Positions 33,840 through 46,068 of a DNA stretch of 64,000 bases are shown one piece after another (within the stretch, counting starts at the first letter, position 1; each line of letters begins with the position of its first letter). Origin of the DNA: Corylus avellana (lineage: Eukaryota; Streptophyta; Magnoliopsida; Fagales; Betulaceae); the NCBI RefSeq assembly GCF_901000735.1, contig NC_081543.1, forward strand, positions 16,953,574 to 17,017,573, given 5' to 3'. The notes under the pieces were generated by a model, which searched no databases, was not told where the DNA came from, and worked only from the letters and a program-made list of their open reading frames with translations. The position numbers were made by a program, and so were the translations under genes.

Positions 33840-35436
33840 CTTCTTTGGCCATATCTTTCCTATTTAGATTCTGTGGTTGGGTGCAACTCCTAGCGTTGTG
33901 GCCCAACTTATTGTAGTTTTCACACCGTAAATCATACTCATTTCGTCTGACCTTAACACTTTCATTAGGCTCATTTTCATCAACTCCTCTTCTTCTCACC
34001 TTCTTCGGCCTACCTCGTTGTTTTTTTGGGTAAAGGTGGCAGTGTGGGTTTCACATCATTGTCAATATCCCAATCTTTAGGGTCAGGCATCAGCTCAATG
34101 CTATATGCGTATGACTTCTTATATGTATCCATTGAGTACCACTCAGTTACATACATCTCTAGAGTTTCCCTATTTGCATAAATTGCACAGCAAGCATGAG
34201 GGCATGGAATCCCATTCAACAGCCACCTACCACATCCACAGGTTCTTGATTTCAGATTGACAACCCTCCTAGCCTCATGATTGTGGTCAACCTCAAATGT
34301 CAAGTCATTACTCCAATGGGAGATGTATTTCCTAGCATCTGACGTGTTCCTATCTAACTTCTTTACAATCTTGGGGCAAATATTTTTGGTTGACGTTGCT
34401 ACACCATTTCTTTTTTGGCTAATCTAACTCCTCAGTTGCCACCTTATCATCTCCATGCCAATAAGAATGGGCTGATCTCTATCTTCAAGTACCCATGCAT
34501 CGAATGTCTCAACTGTATTATTTAGAAGTATGTCACTGCAATTGTATGCCTTGAAAACTTGCCTTGACTACATCTTTGAGTCCACCTTCTCAATGTAATC
34601 ATGGGTTGTAGTATCCATTCTTTTTATCACAGACATGTAGTACTTGAATTGATTTTCATTTGTTGCTCGAGCTGCACCCCACAATGCATCCTTGTATGCC
34701 TTGCCCTTGTAACCTTTTTTCTTGAAGTTTGCATGCAAATGTTTAACACATAATCTGTGCTCCACATCAGGCATTAGATACTCCATGGCTTCCATCAATC
34801 CCTGTGTAAGAAAAGAACAATTTAATTAACACATGTTATTGAAATGTTGTCACAAATGTTAAATATTCATTCAATTAGGATGTCAGGTTTTTACCTTTTG
34901 TCTGCCGGACATAAATGACCATGTCTGCTCCCATGGATTCCCAATATCCTCCAACAAAGTGTTCAAAAACCATGTCCATGTGGCTTTACTTTCAATCTTG
35001 CATATAGCATATGCTATTGGGAAGATGTCATCATTCCCATCTCGTGCAATGGCAGCATGTAGCTGCCCACCATAATGACCATTCATAAAGCAGGCGTCCA
35101 CACATATCATCGGCCTACATCCAGCCAAGAAACCCCACTTACAAGTAGCTACGGAAACATACATTCTTTGAAAGAATACCCAATCTCTTTGTATGTAAGC
35201 TAAGCTACCAGGATTCCACTTACGTATTGCATTACAATATACTCTTGTAAGTTTGTACTGCTCATCATGTAACCCGGTTAACAACTTCAATGCCATTCTT
35301 TTGGCACTGTGGCAAGCAAGCAAAATTAGCTTTACATTATAATCCCTACGAACCGCCTCTTTTAAAGCACTAGCCTTCCAATTAGCTTGATTTTTAAAGC
35401 TATCAATGTATCGGTGTGCTGCCCTGTAGTAACTCA
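33840..35436 (-). pseudogene. MULE (Mutator-like) transposase, 5'-truncated
   Basis: Minus-strand pieces in order: 35436-34895 (region ending in the MULE catalytic core, CVDACFMNGHYGGQLHAAIA), a 93-nt GT-AG intron at 34894-34802, 34801-34568 (EHRLCVKHLHANFKKKG), then 34303-34010 with a SWIM zinc finger (CGCGRWLLNGIPCPHAC), and near 33950-33880 a CCHC knuckle (CENYNKLGHNARSC). This is the domain order of MuDR-type plant transposases. The N-terminal part is cut off at 35429, where a LTR begins, and stops and gaps occur between segments. Not functional as it stands. Terminal inverted repeats were not found. Confidence 0.85.
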
Positions 35437-36147
35437 AATAATTAACTAAGCTTAGGTAGCTTAGTTAGAGGGTTAAGTTGGACTTTAGGTCACTAGGAAC
35501 AGCTAGAAGGGCATTTTGGGAATTTTGAACTTTTAGACCGAACGTACACTAGGGTTGCCGAAAGTACACTCTTGTTTTTAGTGAGGACGTACGCATGGGG
35601 ACCACCATACGTATGCTGACAATAGTATGCCGTACTTTGTAAATAGTACATGGACGTACGCTACGGACTACACGGACATACGCTACTTTTGGAATATCCC
35701 TTAGATAATACCTGGACGTACGCTACAGCCTTTGGACCGCTGTGTAAACAATACCAGACGTACACCCCAATAGTACCCGGACGTTCGCTACTTTTCAGAG
35801 TAGTTGGTAGCACCCTCTGCTATAAATACTCCCCTACCTTCAACGTTTCACACACCCATTTACGCCCCAAGGCTCTATGAAATCCTTTGTGTGGGTGTGT
35901 TCTTGTGAGTTTTGTGAGTCTTGGAAAAGGATAGATTTCTTGGAGGTTTCGCTTCAAGGAGGTAATCTTCTAAGCTTAGTTTGTTCCGTAGTCATTATGC
36001 TATTAGCTTAGTTGGTAGTTTGTGGCTTGTGGCTTTTAGTTATGTTGTTGCCCTTAATCTTGGTTTAAGCATGGGTTAGCGTTTAACTCTTGTTGGGTAT
36101 ATTTCCTTTTGCATGGAGATGTTTTGAGATAGGAGGTCCTAGGAATC
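35429..36147 (+). mobile_element. Left part of a split LTR (CGTACG family)
   Basis: Begins TGTAGTAACTCAAATAA inside the MULE coding region and runs to 36147, where the chromovirus inserted; it resumes at 41946. Nine near-palindromic words built on acgtacg (e.g. ggacgtacgctac) lie at 35543-35790, just upstream of TATAAATACT at ~35821. The layout resembles large chromovirus LTRs. No coding capacity. Confidence 0.6.
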
Positions 36148-36840
36148 TGACATGGGTATGTCCAACAAGGATGATTTAACAATGGCCCAAGCTTCAGCCC
36201 AATTAAGTCCACAGTCTCAACAGAATGTAGAGGCCCAAATTGAAGAAATCCTGATGCTGTCTAGAGAGTTCTAAAAAACCTCGTAGCCGTCCAATTATCC
36301 ATCATTTCGAGCACATGCCTAGGTCTAACTGGAAGTTCAGAACCTTATCTTTCCAACTAAAAGGTTTCAAACCATTTGGAGTTGCGAGTCGAAAGTTATG
36401 ACCGTTTGAAGTGGAGTGGTCAGGCTTCTCGGAAATAGGCATTAAGGTGGCTATTTGTCCTCTTGTCTACTGCCCCACGAATTGATGATTGTTTTCTGCC
36501 ATTATGACTTGTTTAAGTTAATTAGATGCTTATCCTATGCTTATAGGGTTGTTCTAAGCTTATATAGTACTTGTGTGTGCAAGTGTAGGTCAAACTAGAG
36601 TGTTGTATTAAAACCCAGCCTTTGGCTTTTTTAAAGGAGAGTTCTCCTTGTATCTCTGTATCTCTTTGGTGTGATCCTTAGAGTGGTGAGTTTCTATAGT
36701 TCTATATCCCTTGTTGTAATCCTTTGGGTGGTGATATTCTATATCCCTTTGGTGTTATTTCTTGGGTGGTGAACTTTCTATCTTTCATTTTGAGTGTGAA
36801 TTTGTGTAGTTGTTTCCATCTCCTCTTTTGTCTGGTATCA
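36148..36840 (+). mobile_element. 5' LTR of Ty3 chromovirus
   Basis: 693 bp, from TGACATGGGTATGTCC to TCTGGTATCA. The matching 3' LTR is at 41246-41940. The target duplication gaatc lies at 36143-36147 and 41941-41945. The two LTRs are ~93% alike in the part I compared; differences are mostly C/T and G/A, fitting decay by cytosine deamination. Confidence 0.9.
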
Positions 36841-36843
36841 AAT

Positions 36844-36856
36844 TGGTATTAGAGAC
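36844..36856 (+). promoter_or_regulatory. Primer binding site (initiator tRNA-Met type)
   Basis: tggtattagagac, three bases after the LTR, matches the plant iMet primer site tggtatcagagc with one to two changes. Confidence 0.7.
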
Positions 36857-36877
36857 ACATTGCTAAAAGTCTTGATT

Positions 36878-39800
36878 TCTATGACTGTTCGTGGTCGTCG
36901 TGCTCAGGCTAACCAACCCCCAGCAGCTCCAGAAAGAGACCCACGAGATATCGAAACGGACGACTTGAGGAGACAAATACAGCAGCTCCAAGAACGTTTA
37001 GAACATTATGAGGCCTCTAAACATGATGCCCCTTCTCATGGTTTGGATGTGGAAGCTTCCAACGACGATGGGGAAGATGTTAATCCTTTTCATTGGGCTC
37101 GTAGTCACGCCTTGAGTGATAGCACCCCACCTCATCCTCGAAACCTAAGAATTCATGGTGTCCAATGCCATTATGATGTCAATGTGGACATTCTAGAATT
37201 TGAAGGAAGAATGCAGCCCGATGAATTCATTGATTGGCTTAATACCATTCAACGAATATTTGATTACAAAGATGTTCCAAAACACCACAAGGTGAAGCTT
37301 GTTGCCATCAAGTTGAGGAAGCATGCTTCTATTTGATGGGAACACCTTTAGAAACAACGGGAACGTGAAAGGAAAAGCCGCATTGTGACATGGGCAAAGA
37401 TGAAGAAGGCTCTCAAGAAGAAGTATTTGCTAGATCATTATCGGCAAGATGCTTTTCTTAAGTTCCATAACTTTCGGCAGAACGAACTTTCTGTGGAGGA
37501 GTACACAGCAGAATTTGATCATTCTATGATACGTTGTGATATTGTAGAATCAGAAGAGCAAATGGTAGCCCGTTTACCTTGGAGGTTTACGTTCCGAAAT
37601 CGGTAATGTTGTACAATTACAACCTTATTGGACTTATAAGGATGTTCGTAAGCTAGCACTTAAGGTGGAAAAACAATTGAAGGAAGGGCGCAAGAATACC
37701 TATCGACTTTTCAATCAAGGAGGAATCAGCAACCTAGGGAGTAGTTCTACTACCAAGGCCACTCCAAATCCCAAAGTTGCAACTGCCAAACCAGCCAAGG
37801 GTGAAGCCAAACCACTAGCCAATAGTGAAGCTCCAACAGGTTCAAATCGCTCCAATATTTCTAACTCAAGTAGAAAATGCTTTAAATGTCATGTTTTTGG
37901 ACATATTGCTTATGATTGTCCAAATCGCAAGATTATTTCACTTGTTGAGGAAGACTTGGAAGATGATGTTAAGAATGAACCAGTTGATGAAGAGTTTGAG
38001 GAAGACTTGATATATGCGGATCAAGGGGAGTCTCTTATAATTCGTAGGATCTTGAAATCCACCTACGCAGAAGAAGATTGGCTTCGAAACATTTTCCACA
38101 CCAAGTGCACCTCTAGTGGCAAGGTGTGTAATGTCATCATTGATGGGGGAAGTTGTGAGAATGTGGTGTCTACAACCATGGTGGAGAAACTTAACCTGAA
38201 AACAGAACCTCATTCCTATCCTTACAAGCTTCAATGGATTAAAAAAGGCAATGATATCCAGGTAACTAAGATTTGCTTAGTTCAATTCTCTATTGGAAAA
38301 AATTACAAGGATGAAGTTTGGTGTGATGTTATTCATATGGATGCATGTCATATATTGCTTGGTAGACCATGACAGTTTGATAGAAGAACTTTTCATGATG
38401 GTTTCAGAAACACTTATTCTTTTGAAAAAGATGGAACCAAAATTACCTTAGCTCCCTTAAGAATGTTGACTGAACCTAAACCTTCTAAAAGGGAGGGTAG
38501 TAATCTACTTTCTATATGTGAAGTTGAGAGAGCTTTAACAAAATGTGGGAAAGGGTATGCTCTAGTGGTAGTTGAAAAGAAAGACTCAATTGAAATTCCT
38601 CTTATTTTACAACCACTTCTTGAGAAATTTCCTGTTGTTATTCCAAAAGAGCTTCCATCGGGTCTCCTACCCATGAAAGACATACATTACCACATTGACC
38701 TTGTTCCAGGTTATGTTCTACCTAACAAGGCAGCCTATCGAATGAATCCAAGAGAGCATGAAAAGTTGCAGAGACAAGTTGATGAGCTAATTACCAAAGG
38801 CCTTGTGAGAGAAAGCATGAATCCTTGCGCTGTTCCGACACTTCTAGTACTAAAGAAGGATGGTTCTTGGCGTATGTGCATCGATAGTATGGCTGTGAAC
38901 AATATCACCATAAGGTATCGCTTTCCCATTCCACGGCTCGATGATCTTCTTGATCAACTTCATGGAAGAAGATCTTCTTGATCAACTTCATGGAAACCAC
39001 AATCTTCTCCAAAATGGATTTTCGTAGCGGATATCATCAAATTCGCATGAGAGATGGTGATGAATGGAAGACAGCTTTTAAAATAGAGATGGCCTTTATG
39101 AGTGGAAGGTCATGTCATTTGGACTCTCTAATGCTCCTAGTACATTTATGCATCTTATGAATCATGTTTTTAGACCTTTTATGGGAAAATTTGTTGTTGT
39201 TTACTTTGATGATATCTTAGTTTACAGCAAATCTCTAAAACAGCATATGGAACACCTTCAACAAGTCTTTCAAACTCTACAAGAGCAAAAGTTGTATGTC
39301 AACTTGAAGAAGTGTTGCTTCTTCATAAATAGCCTAGTGTTCTTAGGCTTGTTGTTTCTAAGGAAGGAATCATGATGGATCCCAACAAAATTAAGGCAAT
39401 CGCCAGCTCGCCTATTCCCAAGTCCCTTCATGACATCAAAAGCTTTCATGGACTTGCATCATTCTACCGGCGCTTCATCAAAGGTTTCAACACCATTATT
39501 GCTCCCATCACAGAATGCCTTAAGGGAGGAGCGTTTAAATGGACGAAAGAAGCCCAAAAGAACTTTGAATTTCTCAAGCAGAAAGTAACAGAGGCACCAA
39601 TCCTTATGCTTCCAAATTTCTCCAAAGTGTTTGAAGTTGATTGTGATGCTTCTAATTTGGGAATTGGTGGTGTTCTCAGCCAGGAAGGCAAGCGAATTGC
39701 CTTTTTCAGTGAAAAGCTCAATGACTCCCAAAAGAAGTATTGCACCTATGACAAATAATTCTATGCTCTTGTTCGTGCCCTAGAGCATTGGAGTCATTAT

Positions 39801-41285
39801 ATACTCTCCAAAGAATTTATACTTCATTCTGACCATGAAGCTTTGAAGTACTTGAACAGCTACCAGAAGCTCAACACACAACATGTAAAATGGAGTGAGT
39901 TTTTGCAAGCTTTTTTATTCTTAATCAAGCACAAGGCAGGTAAACTCAATCAAGTAGCTGATGCTTTAAGTCGAAGACACTCTTTACTTAATACCATGCA
40001 AGTGCAAGTTGTTGGTTTTGAAGTTGTCAAGCAACTTTAAAAAGATGATCCTAATTTTGGCTGTGCTTGGAAGGAATGTTCTAATGGTCCTAACAACCAT
40101 TTCTTGGTGCAAGATGGTTTTCTTTTCAAAAACAACCATTTATGCATTCCCCAATGTTTATTAAGAGAAGCCATTATCAAAGAAGCCCATAGAGGAGGTC
40201 TTGCTGATCATTTTGGCAGAGACAAAACTTTAGCTCTTGTGTAGGAGAATTTCATTTGGCCCAAGATGGTACGAGATGTTGTGCGGCAAGTGAAGCAATG
40301 TTGAATTTGCCACCTCACAAAGAGTTGCAAACAGAACACCGGACTATATATCCCATTGCTTGTTCCAAATGCCCCATGGGAGGATATTAGTCTTGATTTT
40401 GTTGTGGGTTTACCTAAAACCCAAAGGAACAAAGATTCCATTATGGTGGTGGTTGATCAATTCTCAAAGATGGCCCATTTTGTCCCTTGCAACAAAACTC
40501 TTGATGCATCTCATGTTGCAGATTTGTATTTCAGGGAGATAGTCAAGGTTCATGGCATTCCCAAAACGATTACTTCCAATTGTGATTCTAAGTTCATTGG
40601 TCATTTTGGCGTACATTTTGGCGAAAGCTTGGAACTATCCTCCAATTCAACTCTGTATACCATCCCCAAATAGATGGTCAAACTAAAGTTGTTAATCGAA
40701 GTTTGGGAAACCTCTTGAGGAGTTTTGTGGGATCTCCTCCTTTCTCAAGCTGATTTTGCCTATAATAGGTATGCTAGCCAAACCACTGGTTGTAGTCCTT
40801 TTGAAGTTGTCTATGGCCTAAACCCCATTAGCCCTCTTGATTTGGCTCCAATTCCTACTACCATTCAATTTAGTGGCAATGCTGAAGAACGAGCCAAGGG
40901 AATCAAGAAGTTGCATGAGAAAATTCGGAGTCATATTGAGAAGCAAAATGAGAAGTATCGTACACAAGCCAATAAGAATAGAAAGCCAATGGTTTTCAAA
41001 GAAGGAGATTTGGTATGGATTCATCTTCAAAAAGAACGTTTTCCAGTGAAACGGCGATCTAAGCTCCTACCTCGAGCAGATGGTCCTTTCAAAGTGCTCC
41101 AATGCATTGGAGAAAATGCGTACAAGATTGAGCACCCTTTAGAGTATGGTGTATCTGCCACTTTCAATGTATGCGACTTAGCACCATATGAAGAAATCGA
41201 AGAGACCACAGACTTGAGGGCAAGTCCTCATCAACCGCAGGAGCCTGACATGGGTATGTCCAACAACTATGATTTAGCAATGGCC
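36878..41285 (+). pseudogene. Ty3/gypsy chromovirus gag-pol polyprotein (CRM-like), degenerate
   Basis: In order: gag with coiled coil (DDLRRQIQQLQERLEHYE), CCHC knuckle (CFKCHVFGHIAYDC, ~37880), protease (VIIDGGSCENVV, ~38135), reverse transcriptase with catalytic YFDDILVYS (~39200), RNase H ([29 protein letters not shown]), and integrase ([30 protein letters not shown]), ending with FNVCDLAPYEE. The last ~13 codons and stop lie inside the 3' LTR, as in CRM-type chromoviruses. Multiple stops and frameshifts, including a 28-bp tandem duplication in RT (38943-38970 repeated to 38995), make it inactive. CRM membership is inferred from domain wording, PBS and the ORF/LTR overlap. Confidence 0.85.
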
Positions 41286-41940
41286 TAAGCTTTAGCCCAA
41301 TTAAGTCCACAGTCTCAACAGAATGTAAAGGCCCAAATTGAAGAAATCCTGATGTAGTCTAGAGAGTTCTAAAAAACCTCATAGCCGTCCAATTATCCAT
41401 CATTTTGAGCACATGCCTAGGTCTAACTTGAAGTTCAGAATCTTATCTTTCCAACTAGAAAGGTTTCAAACCATTTGGAGTTGCAAGCCAAAAGTTATGA
41501 TCATTTGAAGTGGAGTGGTCAGGCTTCTCAGAAATAGGCATTAAATTGATTATTTGTCCCCTTCGTCTACTGCCCCACGAATTGATGATTGTTTTCTGCC
41601 ATTATTACTTGTTTAACTTAATTAGATGCTTATCCTATGCTTAAAGGGTTGTTCTAAGCTTATATAGTACTTGTGTGTGCAAGTGTAGGTCAGACTAGAG
41701 TTTTGTATTAAAACCCAGCCTTTGGCTTTTTGAGAGGAGAGTTCTCCTTGTATCTCTGTATCTCTTTGGTGTGATCCTTAGAGTGGTGAGTTTCTATAGT
41801 TCTGTATCCCTTGTTGTAATCCTTTGGGTAGTGATATTTTATATCCCTTTGGTGTTATCTCTTGGGTGGTGAACTTTCTATCTTTCATTATGAGTGTGAA
41901 TTTGTGTAGTTGTTTCCATCTCCTCTTTTGTCTGGTATCA
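41246..41940 (+). mobile_element. 3' LTR of Ty3 chromovirus
   Basis: 695 bp, TGACATGGGTATGTCC to TCTGGTATCA, followed by the target duplication gaatc. Its first ~40 bases still encode the end of the polyprotein (MGMSNNYDLAMA then stop). Confidence 0.9.
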
Positions 41941-41945
41941 GAATC

Positions 41946-43050
41946 CATTTGCTAGCTTTAGATCCAATTTGGGACAATAGGAGGACAGTTGAACCAAATG
42001 AGGTTCTACCTGAAACTCTCTGAGTGGACGTACGGCCACGAGCCCAGACGTACGGTCAGAAGCGTTCCGGGGAACAACACTTTGGCCAGTCATCCGATAG
42101 CCTCTGTTTTGATGTTCTATGTTCGTTTTAGTTGGATTTAGAACTAGTGATAGGTCTTTTCTCAGTATTTGAGATTATGGAGCCTTAAGGAAATTTTATG
42201 GAGGAGCCTTACGACTTGGGTGAGTACAAACTCACATGGATGCTTGTTGTTACTTTTCCCGCATTGCACGTCTATTTTATATATATCAAACATGCACATT
42301 TTGCAACTCTCATGAAATACATTTTAGAACTACTGTGAACTCTCTTTTGTGAAAACGTGTGTTGATTAATAAGATAACAATGAGGCTTGTAAAATTATGC
42401 ATATAAAAGACTAATAAGACTAATTGCATTGTATGACATGGTACACCGGTATGTGCGGGATAACGGCCATAGGCTTACTATACAGGTTAACTTTATGTTC
42501 AAGTGTGTATGTGTATGGGCTTTGGATCCAATGGTTTCGTGACCAAAACCCAGCCATTCCCTAATGGGTGGTCACTAACATCATTAGTGGTGTGGGCCAC
42601 CTGAGGTTGGACTCGGTCGTGCCACTAATGTTATGTAAGATAGCATACAATATTTGGGGCACCGGTGTTGTATTACAGGTTCCTCGGGACAGTGCCAACC
42701 CTGCTGAGACGAGGTAATATCTCAAGTAGACCATACGGTTGAACTATTACTGTTACTCTATATCATAAGCATATATTATATCTATATTACATCCATGATA
42801 AACTGTCATCTCATAATGTTGCATGTGCTTTATAAACAACTGAGTTCACTATTTAATGACGGGTACATCATATGCATTTATACTCACTAAGTCGTTGGAC
42901 TTACCCTTATATTATTTCTCTTTTTTTTTTTTTCCATATGTACAACTATGCGGTTATAGATAGTTTAGCAGACGATCGATACCGTGAAGCATCCGGTTGT
43001 TGTGGGGGATTCGACTTGGGAGATGCTTGAGGACTTGTTGCAAGCTTAGG
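41946..43050 (+). mobile_element. Right part of the split CGTACG-family LTR
   Basis: Continues the LTR interrupted at 36147. It has further CGTACG words (gtggacgtacggcc, cagacgtacggtc, ~42025-42055), a directly adjacent non-coding middle, and a T-rich stretch near 42920. It is cut near 43050 where C1 begins, so the 3' end is lost. Joined length ~1.8 kb. Confidence 0.55.
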
Positions 43051-43052
43051 CT

Positions 43053-44441
43053 ATCTTTTTAGGAAAGTGGTTCCTAGATTTGTGTGTACAAGTCCTTGAG
43101 TATCTTGACATAAGATGGCTCTTTGAGACATTCAGGGGATGAAGCTTTGGGTTCTTGATGTGTCTCAAGAGGGACAGTGATGCAAGCATGAGTTTCTGTA
43201 CTCACTTCCATGTCACTGGGCAGATCACGATCCGTTGGGGGCTCATTGTTCCCATGGTGCTCAACTTGCTCAGGGTGCTCAACTTCTTCTTCTTTTTCTT
43301 CCTCCTCAATGTTGTCAACAATTTTCTCATTCTCAAGTATGGTGATGATTTGAGCATGCTCATCTTGCTCTGCGTGCTCCTCTTTGTTATCCACAATTTC
43401 CTTCTCATCAACCATGTAGTGTAAAATGAATGGGCATTCGCTTTGGTGGTGAGTAGGATTATAACAATATTCACAAAATAAAGATAGTCCCCACTTATTT
43501 ATAGTTCTGATATAGGCCGACCTAACTGCCTTGAGTTCTGCTATTCTCCTTTTTAAGTCATCAATGCGAGCAGTTGGACAAAATTGAAATACCTCATCTC
43601 TAGGAAGATAATTTCTTACAACACTTTTCTCTCTTTCAAAGTTGGAGGTGGCTTGGACATGCTCATGATAAGAATTTCCCTACTCATCCTCATCTATAAT
43701 GTAGTGTCCTTTAGCCATCAGCTGACTTTGAAGCTCTTCTTCCTTATTGTTATCCTCTATGTTCTCATTGTCCCAATATTGAGTCATTGGGTCAAGTTGA
43801 TGTTCAGATGGATGTTCATTCTCACTCTGGCCAATCCATGCTTCCCTCCCTGTGGTAGCTTGAGTGTTAGCATCTTTGAGCTCTTGATTAAATTGTCGCA
43901 GTTCTTGTATGGTCTGGGAGTTGGAAGTCTTGAGCTCTTGTATAGCATGTGAGTTGGAATTCTTGAGCTCTTGTATAGCTTGGGAGTTGAACGAGATGGA
44001 CTGGTCAACTTTTTCTATTAATGTTTTCATCATGTCTTCTAGTGATGGCTATGGTGCAGGTTGTGGCACTTGAGTGGTAGACTGATAAACAGGCGGTTGA
44101 GCTTGGTGATCGAAAGGCGGATATTCTAAATGGTGCAATTCATCAAATTGGTAAGCATAATTTCCTATACCCTGAGTTGACCATGAAAAATTATATTGGT
44201 TGCTCCAGTCCGGGTTGTAATAATTGGAATTTGAATCAAACCTTGGACTGGAGAAATTAGTGTTCATTTGCTCATATGGAAAATTAGAAACTTGTCCTCA
44301 TGATGGACAATCACTATAATGATGATAAGGAATGGAGCTGTATGAACATGGCTTATGTGGGTAAAAATTTTGAGGGTAGTTGGTAGGAGCTGGTGTCCTA
44401 TAACTAGGAGATGCATTAAAATCATTAAAATGAAAATTCAT
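43053..44441 (-). pseudogene. Gag-only ORF of element C1 (Athila-like), degenerate
   Basis: Homolog of the C2 ORF at 50989-52239. It starts MNFHFNDFNASPSY at 44441. The knuckle is damaged: C2 has CSYCSNPYHHYSDC, but here the second Cys is Ser (CSYSSIPYHH). Stops interrupt the frame (CPS-stop-GQ and PAP-stop-PSLED). The coiled coil contains an 11-residue repeat (AIQELKNSNS, AIQELKTSNS, TIQELRQFN), encoded by 33-bp tandem repeats at 43915-43985. It ends YVKILKDLYTQ at the truncated element boundary. No Retrotrans_gag core, protease or pol. Confidence 0.8.
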
Positions 44442-45045
44442 GCTTCTCCCTCATTTTTTAGCATGCAAATATCCCACATAAAATATTAATCATTTTTTCA
44501 CATATTTTTAAATAAACTAAAAAAAAATGACTAAAAGAAAAATTAAAACTAAAATTTAAAAATTCACTAAAGGACCAAAAAACAATTTTTGGCAAATTTT
44601 TTTAGCTATTGCCAGTCTATTGGAGCTGACTCTGGAGGTGCGCTCGAGCGCAGGTTAGGTGCGATCGAGAGCAGTAGCGCTGATCCATAGGTGCGTGGTT
44701 GTGAGTGCGCTCGAGCCTTCAGAGGCGATTGTCGAGCACAGGTGCGCTTGACTTGTTGTCTTGGCCCTAAGTTCGCTCGATCCTAGCAGGGCTGCGATCA
44801 ATCGCACTAGTAGGGGTGTCCGGAAGAGATCTGCGGTAGAACTGTAAAACAAATCAAAAAAAAAAAAGCAAAACAAAAAAACAACAGGAAAAATCTCTTC
44901 TTTTGTTTTTATTTTTTATTTTATTTTTTATTTTTTATTAATAACAGGAATAAAACCAAACAAATTGCAGAAAAATAAAATCCTCATTATAACTAGTAGA
45001 AGAATAAAACTAATCTAGAAATAAATTGGTTTAAAAAAACAAACA

Positions 45046-45067
45046 ATTCCCCGGTAACGGCGCCAAA
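45046..45067 (-). promoter_or_regulatory. Primer binding site of element C1
   Basis: On the minus strand tttttggcgccgttaccggg follows the LTR end directly. tggcgccgttgccgggga is the tRNA-Asp-type site of Athila/Tat elements. Confidence 0.75.
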
Positions 45068-46068
45068 AACTTCTTGTGCAAATTTATTTAACTCGCAAGT
45101 GCACGAATCGATTGTAGTTTAATGGATTGCAAGTGCAAGGTCGATCCCACAGAGAATTATATTCTTGAAAGAGCAATTTAAATCTAAACTAATTAAATCC
45201 TAACCTAGTTCCAAAAGGGTTTTGAATTTTTATTTCTGAAATTAAAAGACAAACATAAAGTAATTAAAATAAACTAAGAGATAAAAGACTAAGGTTTAGG
45301 AATTCACACTCACCGAATCATAACAACATACTTCCATGTTTATCAATATTAATATGAAGTTCTCACAATTAAATTCTTAGATATGTTTTACTATGCTTCA
45401 ACAGTTAATCAAAATCATCCCATGTATCCATTCCTTGCACAAATCATAAAAGGAATCCAATATCAATTAAATCATTAGATGTATCCATAAATCACAAAAG
45501 ATATCCAATCTTAGTTGCAACATCAAATGTATCTGTAGAACAAATCACAAGGGATATCCAATTATTTAGGCAGATAAAATCAAGCAATCAATTATGTGAA
45601 ATTATCTTAAATCATCAAGTGTATCATTGAATCACAAAAGATATCCAAGAATCACTCCACACATTGAAAAAAAGTAAAACAATTGAAATATTAAACCCAA
45701 TAAAATCAGATAAATAAATACTTACATGAAAGTATTGATGTTCTTCATCGGTGAGGTTTCATCCTCAACCTTAGTTGGGAATTAGCTCCACATAAAAATA
45801 AAACCTAAACTAAAGAAAAACTAAACTAAAAGAAAAGTTGTGGATTACATTCTGTCTCCAAAATTGTATCCCAAAACTAGTCTTTAGAATTCTATATCTT
45901 TTCTTGAATGCAAAGAGGTCTATTTATAGGCTTATGGAAGTCCTAGAAGCCCTATTAAACCTAGATAATTCGGAGGTTTGTCACCCAGTTAAAATAGAAG
46001 TCTGAAATCAGAATAGGATTCGTCCAAATTTGTGTCCTTTTATTGCGGGGCGATTTTGGCATAGTAAC

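Noticed and set aside
39459..39745. Minus-strand frames in the chromovirus pol
   Set aside because: Antisense shadows of the RT/RNase H coding region.
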